A stretch of 64,000 nucleotides of DNA from Chloroflexota bacterium (GCA_021825925.1 JAKAFP010000005.1:124001-188000); one strand, 5' to 3'. Shown: positions 16,433 to 25,844, counted from the stretch's first letter. Translations and numbers: made by a program. The notes: generated by a model not told the origin, from the letters alone.

Positions 16433-17860
16433 TTATCTTAAGCCGCTGTCTTTGATCAGGCGAGGAACGATGGACTCCCAGCCGACGGCCATGAAATGGA
16501 TGCCGCGAACACCGGGAAGGGTCTTGACCTTGTCAATCAATTCGAGGGTGATCTGCACGGATTCTTCCTTGGGGTCGGCGGAGGCTTCCATGCGCTGGAT
16601 GACCGTATCGGGAATCTTGACACCGGGAACCTGGCGCATGGCATAAGCGGCTTTTACACTGCGTATAGGCGAAATCCCGGCCAGAATGGGCACACGCTGG
16701 GTCACATCACGTCGTTCAAGCGCTTCGAGATATTGCTTAAAGCCGTCGAAGTCAAAGATCAGGTTGGTCTGCATGAATTGTGCGCCGGCGTTAACTTTTT
16801 TCTCTTCACGCATCGCCTGGATGAGCGGGGTGGAGGCATATGGGCTGCCTGCAGCGCCAATGAATACCTGCGGGGCGCACTTGATCTCGCGGCAGTCCAG
16901 AAATTGAGCTTCGTCGCGCATGCGGCGGATGATCCACATGGCCTGGATGGCGTCAATATCCCAGATGTCCATGCGTCCGTTGGGGGGCGGACCGAGGCGG
17001 GGATGGTCGCCGGTCAGGCACAGGATGTTGCGGATGCCAAGGGCACTGGCACCCAGAACTTCTCCCTGCAATCCCATACGGGTGCGGTCGCGTGCTGCGA
17101 TCTGCAGCACCGGTTCAACGCCGTTTTGCAGAGCGATCAGCGAGCAGGCCAGTGAGGACATACGCGGGGTGGAGGAGGGATTGTCGGTGAAGTTGACTGC
17201 ATCCACACACTCTTTGAGCATTTGGATCTTTTTGACCAGATCCTCGGGGCTGGCGGAGAGGGGCGGCGCGATCTCGGCTGTGATGGCGAACTTATTCTCA
17301 CTTAAGAGTTGTTCAAGGTGAGATACCGGAACATGCAGCGGGGCAGGATGGGGCAGCGAATCACCCTGCCACCAGTCAGGCTGGCGGATTTCCTTGAAGA
17401 AGTTTTCCCATTTTTGTTTGCGGATCTCGGGGGTGCTTCGCAAAAAGCGGCTGACGGCCTTGATGCCCCCGTGTTTGCGCAGGTTGTTCCAGCCATCAGG
17501 CTGTGGGGATGTGCCGACTTTATCCCAATCAAGTGGGGGGAGCACTTCCATTAGCAAATCAAGGCGGCCGTATTTCTCGGCGCGCTCGTAGATTTTGTAC
17601 CACACACAAGCGCGGGTTTCATCCACGTAGCAGCGGTCAGGCGTGGAACCTCCGCAGGGTCCATTGCGCAGACCTTTGGGGCACTCCATGGGGCAGATAA
17701 GGGCGGTTTCCTGCAGGAGGCAGTTTCCACACATGCGGCAGCCAAAGAGGGCTCCCTTGATCGTACGTTCGAGGGCTTCCTCGATCTTTTGGCTGGTGGT
17801 GCGATTTTTGAATGGGTAATATGCCTGCTGCCAGCGTCTGGCGGGGGTAAAACCGGGCAT
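16433..17860 (-). CDS. Methylenetetrahydrofolate reductase, MetV-MetF fusion
   Basis: The N-terminal part (about residues 15-190) is MetV-like: a cysteine cluster CRMCGNC, CPMEC and NGPCGG near residues 41-72 should hold iron-sulfur or zinc. The C-terminal part (about 200-475) is a MetF-type TIM barrel with AEIAPP near its start, CLTGDHP and the terminal GIHFMAVGWE. The enzyme reduces methylene-THF to methyl-THF for methionine synthesis or the Wood-Ljungdahl methyl branch. In acetogens MetV and MetF are usually separate subunits; here they are one 475-residue chain. ATG 17860 is chosen because TGGAGG lies 7-12 nt upstream; an in-frame TTG at 17890 has none. No other acetyl-CoA pathway gene is in the window. 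Confidence 0.88.
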   Translation of the reverse strand: MPGFTPARRWQQAYYPFKNRTTSQKIEEALERTIKGALFGCRMCGNCLLQETALICPMECPKGLRNGPCGGSTPDRCYVDETRACVWYKIYERAEKYGRLDLLMEVLPPLDWDKVGTSPQPDGWNNLRKHGGIKAVSRFLRSTPEIRKQKWENFFKEIRQPDWWQGDSLPHPAPLHVPVSHLEQLLSENKFAITAEIAPPLSASPEDLVKKIQMLKECVDAVNFTDNPSSTPRMSSLACSLIALQNGVEPVLQIAARDRTRMGLQGEVLGASALGIRNILCLTGDHPRLGPPPNGRMDIWDIDAIQAMWIIRRMRDEAQFLDCREIKCAPQVFIGAAGSPYASTPLIQAMREEKKVNAGAQFMQTNLIFDFDGFKQYLEALERRDVTQRVPILAGISPIRSVKAAYAMRQVPGVKIPDTVIQRMEASADPKEESVQITLELIDKVKTLPGVRGIHFMAVGWESIVPRLIKDSGLR

Positions 17861-17926
17861 GTGCGTCCTCCAGGGTTCCGAATTGGACAATTATACATTA
17901 CAAAGGTGGCTAAGACTCTGAAGTTG

Positions 17927-18760
17927 TTAATGGCAAATCACTGATTTGGCAGATAATTCACGATTCTTTTCAATTAATGTTATTGATTTGTCTTTTACCT
18001 GTGGGCAATATTTTGACGTGTCAGAATACTCGATATCAATGACCAATTTTTCAGCTAATGTGAATGGTTTTGCTTGATCGCACCATCCCTGTTCGAAACA
18101 GCTTTCCAAGATCAAAAAATCAAACCAGGGTTCAAGCTCATGAATTTGATCGGGGTCGTTTTTTAGACCTACCGCCAACCCACGTTGATGGGCAGCCTCA
18201 GCCAGCCAGCGATTATAGGCTAATTGATCTGAGGCAGTCAGGTCAAATCCCGTGTCATTTTGGTAGCCATCCACATTGTCAAATTCCACCCCGTCAAAAC
18301 CCTTTGACCGGCACAGGTCCAATCGTGCTTCAAGGATGGGTGCCAATCCCTTTAAATCGCGGATATCCAACCAGTTTTCGCCAGGCCAGCCCTGATATTC
18401 CTTGCCGACCAATTGAGGAGGAAATTGTGTAACATCCGGACGCCAGTCTTCCACGGCGCCGGCATTAATATAACAGATCACAAATTTGCCGTTTTGGTGA
18501 AGTGTTTCTACCGTTGATGATTCTGTATCAAATGCATCCAGATCAAAGATATCCGCAGCGATCGAAAGATCCGGGTCACCGCTGAATTGGATCTGAAAAC
18601 TCATCCCTGGCGAGGGGATCCACATAGGAATACTTTCTGAAGGTGCATTACTTGGTTCAATAACATGAGTCGGTTCAACAGAATTTTTTGAACAGGCTGT
18701 GATCATCACCAGGATTAAAAAGAGGACAATTCGAAAGAGCATATTTTTGTTTAAAGGCAT
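17927..18760 (-). CDS. GH114-family lipoprotein (endo-alpha-1,4-polygalactosaminidase-like)
   Basis: This 277-residue protein has an N-terminal hydrophobic helix ending in the lipobox ITAC (Cys about residue 23), so it should be a lipid-anchored extracytoplasmic protein. The rest matches GH114 TIM-barrel enzymes: the early VICYINAGAVEDWRPD segment, WLDIRD, GFDGVEFDNVDGY (likely acidic catalytic residues), GLKND and the FLILESCFE strand. GH114 enzymes cut galactosaminogalactan-like polymers, but many bacterial members are untested. Its ATG directly abuts the stop of the CMD-family gene, so the genes form an operon. A role in remodelling the cell's own amino-sugar surface polymer is possible. 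Confidence 0.82.
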   Translation of the reverse strand: MPLNKNMLFRIVLFLILVMITACSKNSVEPTHVIEPSNAPSESIPMWIPSPGMSFQIQFSGDPDLSIAADIFDLDAFDTESSTVETLHQNGKFVICYINAGAVEDWRPDVTQFPPQLVGKEYQGWPGENWLDIRDLKGLAPILEARLDLCRSKGFDGVEFDNVDGYQNDTGFDLTASDQLAYNRWLAEAAHQRGLAVGLKNDPDQIHELEPWFDFLILESCFEQGWCDQAKPFTLAEKLVIDIEYSDTSKYCPQVKDKSITLIEKNRELSAKSVICH

Positions 18761-19081
18761 TTATTCATCATAAGCCGCAAGCGCGGCAGGCAAGACCTGG
18801 GTAACGACGTGACCGGCGGCGGGTAATCCCAGCAGAATTGCGCTAATCACTTCATTACTTAATGCACCTGCATTTTTTGCGGTTTTGACATGAAAGGGGA
18901 CACCGCTTTCCATGCGTAAGGCGGCCAGCACAGCCAGATAGGCCAGGGCGGAGGTTTTTGCATCCTGTGCACTGGCGGAACCAAGTGCCTGCACCATGCT
19001 GCCCCAGGCCTGGGTGTGTTGGGGGGCTTCGTTCTTAAAGGTCATAAAAGCATTGCTGATTTGCGGGTTCTGAGTGGTCAT
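18761..19081 (-). CDS. Carboxymuconolactone decarboxylase (CMD)-like protein lacking the CxxC
   Basis: This 106-residue all-helical protein fits the AhpD/CMD fold: an AYLAVLAALRMESG helix, then PFHVKTAKNAGAL, then a helix with ISAILLGLPAAG. In AhpD-like members the site reads ExxCxxC...H; here there is no cysteine at all (MESGVPFH), although the His is kept. Peroxidase or disulfide-reductase activity is therefore unlikely. The Shine-Dalgarno is AAAAGG. It lies between a membrane protein gene (10 nt upstream) and the GH114 lipoprotein gene (no gap). Confidence 0.72.
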   Translation of the reverse strand: MTTQNPQISNAFMTFKNEAPQHTQAWGSMVQALGSASAQDAKTSALAYLAVLAALRMESGVPFHVKTAKNAGALSNEVISAILLGLPAAGHVVTQVLPAALAAYDE

Positions 19082-19091
19082 GATTAACCTT

Positions 19092-19538
19092 TTAAGATTT
19101 GTTTGATTTTCTCATCACTCCAACCACGCTGAGCATCAGGCTGGCAAAGGTTGTGAGAAATGTGATCAAAAAGAAGAGGATGAAGAAGTAGAAGGGGAGG
19201 TTAACCAACGCATCATACCTTCCGCCCGGATTTTCCTGTGCAAGGTAGAGCACCCAGATCCAACCTGCCAGCGCCAGTAGAATCTGAACGCCATTCAAGA
19301 TCATAAAGAGTCGAAAAAACCAGGCATTTTTTTCAGCTGTTTTTTGTCCATAGACCAGGAAAAGAATTGTGAAAATAATAAATGCTGGAAAACTCACCCA
19401 TGAAAATCTGGCTTGGGTGCCAAAAATATAGATGGAAAGTCCCAGAAACCCGACGGCAAGTAATCCCAACAGAATGCCTAATTTTTCGCGGTTTCCACGG
19501 AGAGCTTCGATCAGGTTAATAAAACTGGTTTTGGTCAC
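19092..19538 (-). CDS. Four-span membrane protein of unknown function
   Basis: This 148-residue protein has about four hydrophobic segments (approx. 22-40, 48-64, 75-98 and 110-140) and a basic C-terminal end (RKSNKS). No family motif is recognised. It appears to start at a GTG without an obvious ribosome-binding site, so the exact start is uncertain. It is in the minus-strand cluster between the MBL-fold hydrolase and the CMD-like gene. Confidence 0.6.
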   Translation of the reverse strand: MTKTSFINLIEALRGNREKLGILLGLLAVGFLGLSIYIFGTQARFSWVSFPAFIIFTILFLVYGQKTAEKNAWFFRLFMILNGVQILLALAGWIWVLYLAQENPGGRYDALVNLPFYFFILFFLITFLTTFASLMLSVVGVMRKSNKS

Positions 19539-19576
19539 AGAATAGCCCAGAAGATGAGGTCCAATTTTAAGAACAA

Positions 19577-20266
19577 TTATGAATTAATCAGCATCAGCGG
19601 TTGTGAAATCGCTATTTGTTCCGGCATCGCCTTGTGCACAACAATGTGGCTGGATGATCGCAAGACTTTTAACTCTGGTGCAAAAAGGTTGGCAAACTCT
19701 TCAGCCGTTGGTGCTCCACACCAATTCTCTTGGCCGGTAAGCGTATAATGCGCCAGAAATATCGTTCGCGCATTGATCTCCCGCATGAAGGGGATCACTT
19801 GTTCATGTGGAATGACGTAACCGTCAATATTCACCACAACCAGATCAGCATTGGATATGGATTCTATTGTTTTTGAATCAGTGATAACGCCGGAATCGCC
19901 CAATTGGACGATTTTGATTCCCTCAACTTCATAGAAGAAAATAATATTGCGCATCGTTGTTGATGGCCCTGAAGGGGAACCTTCCCAGCCCATCAATCCG
20001 GTTACCTTGAAATCGTTAATTGTGAAAACACCTGGTTCAGTGAGAACTTGTGGATTTCCGTTAACGGCATTGATGTTATTGTGGTCTTCATGGGTGTGAC
20101 TAACTGTAACTGCTTCTGCAGCGAGATCTGCTGGTAAATCGGTCAATCCAGGTGGGCGGATGGTTCCGTAAGGATCACTGACAATACGTGTTCCACGCGG
20201 GCTGGTTACTAGGATGCATGAATTCCCCAAATAGGTCAGGTTTACAGCATTTTCACCATTTGACAT
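19577..20266 (-). CDS. MBL-fold metal-dependent hydrolase (UlaG-like)
   Basis: This 229-residue metallo-beta-lactamase-fold protein has the metal-binding motif HTHEDH (about residues 57-62) after LTYLGNSCILV, a later GDSG (Asp ligand) and LAHYTLTG (His ligand). The small size and the YLGxS start place it with UlaG/RomA-like hydrolases whose substrates are varied and mostly unknown. AGGAGG lies 5 nt before the ATG. It is first in the minus-strand cluster and diverges from the sugar symporter gene. Confidence 0.85.
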   Translation of the reverse strand: MSNGENAVNLTYLGNSCILVTSPRGTRIVSDPYGTIRPPGLTDLPADLAAEAVTVSHTHEDHNNINAVNGNPQVLTEPGVFTINDFKVTGLMGWEGSPSGPSTTMRNIIFFYEVEGIKIVQLGDSGVITDSKTIESISNADLVVVNIDGYVIPHEQVIPFMREINARTIFLAHYTLTGQENWCGAPTAEEFANLFAPELKVLRSSSHIVVHKAMPEQIAISQPLMLINS

Positions 20267-20372
20267 GATTCCTCCTGAGAACCGATTAATCTTAATTATA
20301 AACAGGCTTTCATATATGGAGGCATCATTTACGATATACTTAATCCATTATCCTGTCTTGAGGAGTTTATTT

Positions 20373-21668
20373 TTGACAACCCCTGATCAGCATTCAAACC
20401 AATCATTACTAACACGTTCAGTCTGGGTGAGTTTACTTCTACTGGGGCTGGCCGGGCAATTAGCCTGGGCGGTCGAAAATCAATACTTCAATACCTTTAT
20501 GTATGACAAGATAACGCCTGATCCGCAGGCCGTTTCGTGGATGGTGGCCATCACGGCGGTGGTCTCAACCGTGGCGACCATTACCATGGGCACTCTTAGC
20601 GACCGCACGCGTGCGCGGTGGGGCAAACGCCGCCCTTATATTTTTATCGGTTACCTGGTTTGGGGTCTGTTAACTGCGGCATTTCCTTTGGCCGCCAAGT
20701 TCCAACCCATTGCGGTGGGGGTCTTTATCGCCATTTTGTTTGACAGCATCCTTTCCTTTTTCGCGGCAAGCGCTTCAGATGGTGCATTGAGCGCCTACAT
20801 TACAGATGTGACCACTGAATCAAACCGCGGCAGGGTGGTGGGTGCATTGGAGATCATGAAATGGGTTGCCTTTCTGGTCATCTATGGCGGCGCTGGCATG
20901 ATCATCCAGGCGGTCGGTTATTACTGGTTCTTCTACATTATCGGCGGCATCGCTACCGTGATCGGATTGATCTGTGCTCCCATGCTGAAGGAAAGGATCG
21001 AAACAGAAAAACCGGAAGGTCGTTACTGGCAGAAAATAGCCGATACCTTCCAGCTTTCGAGCCTGCGGCAGAACAAGGATTTTTTCAAATTGATGATTTC
21101 CTTGACCCTCTTCATGGTGGGCATTAACGTTTTCTTTCCATACTTGATGATCTACCTGCAGCATTATGTCAAGCTTTCAATCATGAACTCATCGCTGGTT
21201 GTGGGCATCTGTATCCTGGTGGGAGGCATAGGAGCTGCTTACCCGATCGGTCTGCTGGTGGACCGGTGGGGGCGAAAACCTGTAGCGCTGCTATCAGTCG
21301 TATTGGAGGCGATCGGCTTGACCGTTTTTTCCATCTCACAAACAGTGCCCATGTTGATCCTGGGCGGCATACTCTGGCTGGCGCCTTTTGCGGCTTGGAC
21401 CATTGCCACTTCCACCTGGGCGCGTGATCTCTTCCCTGAAGAAAAACGCGGACAGTTTGCCGGCTACTATGTCTTATTCAATGTGGCTTTTACCATGATC
21501 CCTGGTCCGCTTTTGGGCGGCTGGCTGGCATCCACATTTGGAAACCCAATCATGTTGGATGGCAAAGCTGGTTTTGTTCCACCACCTCTGCTATTTCAAG
21601 TGGCCGGTTTGATGGTGCTGCTGGCGATCATTCCTGTTTTGACCATTCGTAGCAAGAAAATTGAGTGA
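20373..21668 (+). CDS. GPH/SLC45-like sugar-cation symporter (MFS)
   Basis: This 431-residue protein has twelve predicted spans. The loop after span 2 reads GTLSDRTRARWGKRRPYIF, the signature seen in sucrose and glycoside-pentoside-hexuronide symporters. A TTG at 20373 is chosen as start because AGGAG lies 7 nt before it and the resulting N-terminus (MTTPDQHSNQ) leads directly to span 1; the frame extends upstream to 20265 without a good initiation signal. A cytoplasmic GH32 gene follows after 9 nt, so the substrate is probably sucrose or a short fructooligosaccharide. Confidence 0.82.
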   Translation: MTTPDQHSNQSLLTRSVWVSLLLLGLAGQLAWAVENQYFNTFMYDKITPDPQAVSWMVAITAVVSTVATITMGTLSDRTRARWGKRRPYIFIGYLVWGLLTAAFPLAAKFQPIAVGVFIAILFDSILSFFAASASDGALSAYITDVTTESNRGRVVGALEIMKWVAFLVIYGGAGMIIQAVGYYWFFYIIGGIATVIGLICAPMLKERIETEKPEGRYWQKIADTFQLSSLRQNKDFFKLMISLTLFMVGINVFFPYLMIYLQHYVKLSIMNSSLVVGICILVGGIGAAYPIGLLVDRWGRKPVALLSVVLEAIGLTVFSISQTVPMLILGGILWLAPFAAWTIATSTWARDLFPEEKRGQFAGYYVLFNVAFTMIPGPLLGGWLASTFGNPIMLDGKAGFVPPPLLFQVAGLMVLLAIIPVLTIRSKKIE

Positions 21669-21677
21669 GGTAAGTCC

Positions 21678-23486
21678 ATGCCTGCGATCCCTGAATTTGT
21701 GCTGCGAAAACTCTATGTACCAGATAGTTTGGCCAGTATTGATGGCGGTTTTACTTTTGAGCTGAACAACACATTCGCCCCTGTAACACTGACTGGTCTT
21801 TCTTTGACCCTGGATGAGATCCTTTGCAATACTGCTTTGATCAGCATTCTTATCCCAGGTCAGGCAGAGATCCCTGTTGGCGGCATTAGTGAAGATCAAC
21901 CTTTCAACCTGGCAGTCAATGTGGTTGTGAAAGTTAAAGTGGCCGGACCAACGCCGCAGCGATTAATGGTCATCCGTGTGGATACCAGGGAAGTCGGGGC
22001 GCTTCAATTTGCCATCACTCTAAAACCCGGAGAATCACCTACAACCGGCCAAAAACCAAAAAGAGCGAGCCTTTTTGCGCGGATCAACCGCAGGCTCCAA
22101 TATGTGAATCAGGTCTTTCATGTTCAGCAAGATCCACAACACCCCCAATATCACTTTACTCCACCTGCCAATTGGATGAATGATCCCAACGGATTGATCT
22201 ATTGGAAAGGAAATATTCATCTATTTTACCAATACAATCCATTTGAACCGGAATGGGGGAACATCCACTGGGGGCACGCCGTATCCAAGGATATGTTGCA
22301 TTGGAAACACCTGCCCATTGCTTTGTGGCCGGATGCCAACGGTGCCGATGCCGGTGGCTGTTACTCTGGTTGCACAGTTAACAATAATGGCATTCCAACC
22401 TTGATCTATACAGGTGTTTTTCCAGAAACCCAATGTTTGGCTACCAGCCCGGCAGACGATCTCTTGTACTGGCAAAAACACCCACAGACGGTCATATCAG
22501 CTCCACCACCTGATATGCAGTTGGAAGGATTTCGCGATCCATGTGTCTGGCAGGAAGCCGGAGGCGACTGGAGCATGGTGTTGGGTACCGGGTTGACGGA
22601 TGTAGGCGGAGCTGTTCTGCTGTACCGCTCCAAGGATCTGTTGGAGTGGCAATATATGGGCATCCTATTTAATGGAGTTACCAGTCAGCGTAATCCATTG
22701 TATACAGGTACCATGTGGGAGTGCCCGAGTTTCTTTCCATTGGGCGATAAATGGGTATTAATCGTTTCGGTTTGTGCTGCTCAGGGCCCCTTGTATACCC
22801 TTTACTACACCGGTCAATATACTCTTGACCGATTTATACCCGATGGTCCACCGCGTATTCTGGATAGCGGTGAAGGTGCTTGCCTTTATGCACCTCAAAC
22901 TTTTGTGGATAGAAAAGGTAGACGTGTGTTGATCGGTTGGCTGCGTGAAGCACGCAGTGTCGCTGATCAGGTTTATGCAGGTTGGAGCGGTGTGATGTCT
23001 TTGCCGCGTTTACTCTTTTTATCAAAGAGCGGAGAGTTATGCAGTACTCCGATGATCGAAACGGAAACATTACGTGACCAGCACGAAGAGCTTTCGAGAC
23101 CGAACCAGCTATCAGAGGCGGTACGGGGAGCGGCAATGGAACTTATGATCCGGATTCCGCCTGACACTGAAAAATGGAGTGGCGTGCATGTGGCACTGCC
23201 AGGCAGCCCTGATGAGGCGGAAGGGGTTTTGATCGGTTATGATTGCATTAATAGTGCAGTTGTGGTGGACTGCCGTCATGCCGGCGGGTTGATCAGTGCC
23301 ATGCCGATCAAGATTTCAGGTTTTCAAGATCAGTTGCTGCATGTGTTTATTGATGGATCGGTTATTGAAGTCTTTGTTGAAGATCAACTGCCAATATCGG
23401 CCCGTTTTTATGTCTCAAAACCACAAGCATTACGGGTTCGTTTGGTAGGAGATGCTTCTGTGGGATTATGGAAACAAAAATTGTAG
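21678..23486 (+). CDS. GH32 beta-fructosidase (invertase-like) with extra N-terminal domain
   Basis: Residues about 155-600 are a GH32 enzyme: nucleophile D169 in WMNDPNG, transition-state stabiliser in FRDP (near 285), acid/base Glu in WECPSF (near 348), then a five-blade propeller and a C-terminal beta-sandwich. It should hydrolyse terminal beta-fructosides such as sucrose. There is no signal peptide, so it acts inside the cell on sugar brought in by the adjacent symporter. Residues 1-130 form an additional strand-rich domain (start PEFVLRKLYV) that normal GH32 enzymes lack; I do not recognise it. It converges on the next gene with only 3 nt between stops and no terminator. Confidence 0.9.
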   Translation: MPAIPEFVLRKLYVPDSLASIDGGFTFELNNTFAPVTLTGLSLTLDEILCNTALISILIPGQAEIPVGGISEDQPFNLAVNVVVKVKVAGPTPQRLMVIRVDTREVGALQFAITLKPGESPTTGQKPKRASLFARINRRLQYVNQVFHVQQDPQHPQYHFTPPANWMNDPNGLIYWKGNIHLFYQYNPFEPEWGNIHWGHAVSKDMLHWKHLPIALWPDANGADAGGCYSGCTVNNNGIPTLIYTGVFPETQCLATSPADDLLYWQKHPQTVISAPPPDMQLEGFRDPCVWQEAGGDWSMVLGTGLTDVGGAVLLYRSKDLLEWQYMGILFNGVTSQRNPLYTGTMWECPSFFPLGDKWVLIVSVCAAQGPLYTLYYTGQYTLDRFIPDGPPRILDSGEGACLYAPQTFVDRKGRRVLIGWLREARSVADQVYAGWSGVMSLPRLLFLSKSGELCSTPMIETETLRDQHEELSRPNQLSEAVRGAAMELMIRIPPDTEKWSGVHVALPGSPDEAEGVLIGYDCINSAVVVDCRHAGGLISAMPIKISGFQDQLLHVFIDGSVIEVFVEDQLPISARFYVSKPQALRVRLVGDASVGLWKQKL

Positions 23487-23489
23487 GGG

Positions 23490-25685
23490 CTAAGTTCCGG
23501 TTACAACCACGCGATCGCGACCTTCTGATTTAGCACGATATAACGCTTGATCCGCAGTCTGGATAAGAATATACGGCGTGGCGCCGTGTTTTGGATATGC
23601 TGAAATACCAAACGATAGGGTAATCTTGCCAAGAGCCTGTCCCTTAAAATCCACACTCATGTGATGGACCTCTTTACGCATTTCTTCAGCGCGTTGGCAA
23701 GTTTCTTCAAGGTCAGACCCGGGGAGAAGGAGAATGAATTCTTCTCCTCCATAGCGGCATGCCACATCTTCGCCCCTAACGTGAGATAGGAAGAAATGCC
23801 CAAGCGACTGAAGCAGAATATCTCCAGCCTGGTGGCCGAAGGTGTCGTTGAATTCTTTAAAATGGTCTATATCCAACATGATCACGCCAACGGTTTCATT
23901 ATTCCGGGCTGCTCGCAGCACTTCTCGCTCGAGTGTTTCCTCCATGTATCGGCGATTGTACATGCCGGTGAGCGGATCGCGAATGGATTGCTGTCGTAAA
24001 GTGGATCGAAGTTTCAGGTTTGCCAATGATAATGATAGACTGTCAATAATGGATTGGATACGCTGCCTTTTTGCCTGACCGTACCACTCAAGCACATTGC
24101 CCGATTCATCAAAGACAGGTGGTCCTTCTTTGTGACGAAGGTGTAAAAGCCCCAAGGCTTCCCCTTGTGCAACCAGTGGCACACATAAATAGTCTGCCAA
24201 CCCATCAGGTTTGATGTGGGGGCAGATCAAGGATTTATTGATCTCGGGGTTGTCGGGGTTGGCATTATTCGCTTCAACGATATGCATTTTCCCACGGCGT
24301 AGGCCCCAGCACTCGTCAGGCTTAAAGACAATTGGATCTGGAAGGTCGGGCCCCCACGATGTTGCCCGATCAAGAATGTTACGGGAGGAGTGATAAAGAT
24401 AAAGTATTCCTGAATCTTCAGGAAAGAATTTTCCCATTTGGTCGGCGATCACAACGCATGCTTCTTCAGTATCAGGGCTTGCCTGCAACAAATCCACCAT
24501 TTCACTAAGCCGTTCGGTTTCGCGTGTACTTTGTTCCAACGCTTCAATACCCTTGAGTAATTTGACATTGGATTTTTGCAGTTCATTTTCGGTTTCTTTT
24601 TGTTTTGTGATGTCCCTACTAATGCCAACAAGACCGGTGATTTTGCCGTTTTTATCTCGTAAGGGCACTTTAGTGGTTTGCCGCCAGCGGGGTATTCCGC
24701 TTTTAACATCAATTAGAATTTCCTCTTGATTTATTGTTGGTTCTCCGGTTGTAAATATCATGGCATCATGAGCAAGAACCTGGGTACCGAGTTCAACAGG
24801 TTGAAAATCTATTTCCGATTTTCCCAACAACTCTTCTTTATTTGTTACCCCCATTACAGCCGCAGCGGCTGGATTAGAAATGATAAATAGATTGTCTGTG
24901 TTTTTTGCAAAAACGGCATCTGGTAATGTGTCCAATAAAGTGTTGAGAAGATTACGCTCGGTATCTAGATCTGAATTTAATCGGGTACGAATTGCCACTT
25001 CTTTTTCGAGCTGTACTGTTTTTTTAGTCAGAGTTTTTCGGGTGCGCCATAAAATGATCACAATTACCCAAAAAATGGAGGTCAAACTGATACTCAGAAC
25101 CAGATTCGCCTGTTTGATTTGAATATCTGCTTCCTGGATATGGGGATCGGCCACTGAATCGAATCGTTGTAGGTCTTGAAGCAATTGGGAAAAGGTTGAT
25201 ATATAGGCCGACTTTTTCGAATCGAGTTTACCTTCAATGTGATCTTGCCAGCGTCTGTCAAGAATGTCGCGAAATTCAACAATTTGGGCGCAAATGGAAG
25301 GGGCTCGGGAATTTGGAAATTTCGTGTTGAATGACATCGGAACAAATTTTCCGCCAGGACCTCCTTGATCGAGTGTTTGGCATAAACTTTCTGCATTATC
25401 CAACTCGGCGTATACATCTTTATGAAGATCTACACCGGTGGTTTGATTCATGAGTTCGTCAAAATGGATATAAGCAAGATTGACCGAAAGTAAGATCTTG
25501 CTTGTCTGGCGGTCAAATGCACTGGCATTGGTTGAGTCAGTGCGAATCTGGTTCATTTTCAGATACATAAAAAAGCCGACGGCGGCACCAACCAATAATA
25601 TAAAAATTTCCAAAAGGGAGAAACCGTTTGGCCAGGAGGTTATGAAATTAATAAAAGGAATTCTATTTGATTTTTTATCAGCCAT
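23490..25685 (-). CDS. Membrane-bound PAS-GAF-GGDEF diguanylate cyclase
   Basis: This 731-residue sensor has two membrane helices (about 22-42 and 195-215) flanking an extracytoplasmic helical domain of about 150 residues. A PAS domain follows (about 245-365; FIISNPAAAAVMG, then the PAC end GLVGISRDITKQK), then a GAF-like domain (about 385-545), then a GGDEF domain. GGEEF is intact at residues 646-650 with an RGED I-site at 637-640, so c-di-GMP synthesis with product feedback is expected. The signal is unknown. It is transcribed towards the GH32 gene and separated from the upstream HEAT-like gene by 159 nt without a visible gene. Confidence 0.88.
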   Translation of the reverse strand: MADKKSNRIPFINFITSWPNGFSLLEIFILLVGAAVGFFMYLKMNQIRTDSTNASAFDRQTSKILLSVNLAYIHFDELMNQTTGVDLHKDVYAELDNAESLCQTLDQGGPGGKFVPMSFNTKFPNSRAPSICAQIVEFRDILDRRWQDHIEGKLDSKKSAYISTFSQLLQDLQRFDSVADPHIQEADIQIKQANLVLSISLTSIFWVIVIILWRTRKTLTKKTVQLEKEVAIRTRLNSDLDTERNLLNTLLDTLPDAVFAKNTDNLFIISNPAAAAVMGVTNKEELLGKSEIDFQPVELGTQVLAHDAMIFTTGEPTINQEEILIDVKSGIPRWRQTTKVPLRDKNGKITGLVGISRDITKQKETENELQKSNVKLLKGIEALEQSTRETERLSEMVDLLQASPDTEEACVVIADQMGKFFPEDSGILYLYHSSRNILDRATSWGPDLPDPIVFKPDECWGLRRGKMHIVEANNANPDNPEINKSLICPHIKPDGLADYLCVPLVAQGEALGLLHLRHKEGPPVFDESGNVLEWYGQAKRQRIQSIIDSLSLSLANLKLRSTLRQQSIRDPLTGMYNRRYMEETLEREVLRAARNNETVGVIMLDIDHFKEFNDTFGHQAGDILLQSLGHFFLSHVRGEDVACRYGGEEFILLLPGSDLEETCQRAEEMRKEVHHMSVDFKGQALGKITLSFGISAYPKHGATPYILIQTADQALYRAKSEGRDRVVVTGT

Positions 25686-25844
25686 TAAGACTCAATTACA
25701 GAATATTGTCGAAGGAAAGAAAATCTGCAGCTGATACTATTTTCTATGGAATGGCTTCGTTAAACAATAAAAATTCCATAAGTAAAGGTATAAAAACCTA
25801 TAAGGACCTAAGAGTACATCAAATATTTGAGTTTGTGGTTGGTT

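Noticed and set aside
16496..17155. Plus-strand 219-codon frame inside metVF
   Set aside because: It lies entirely antisense to a gene with clear catalytic and cysteine motifs; its own translation has no recognisable domain.
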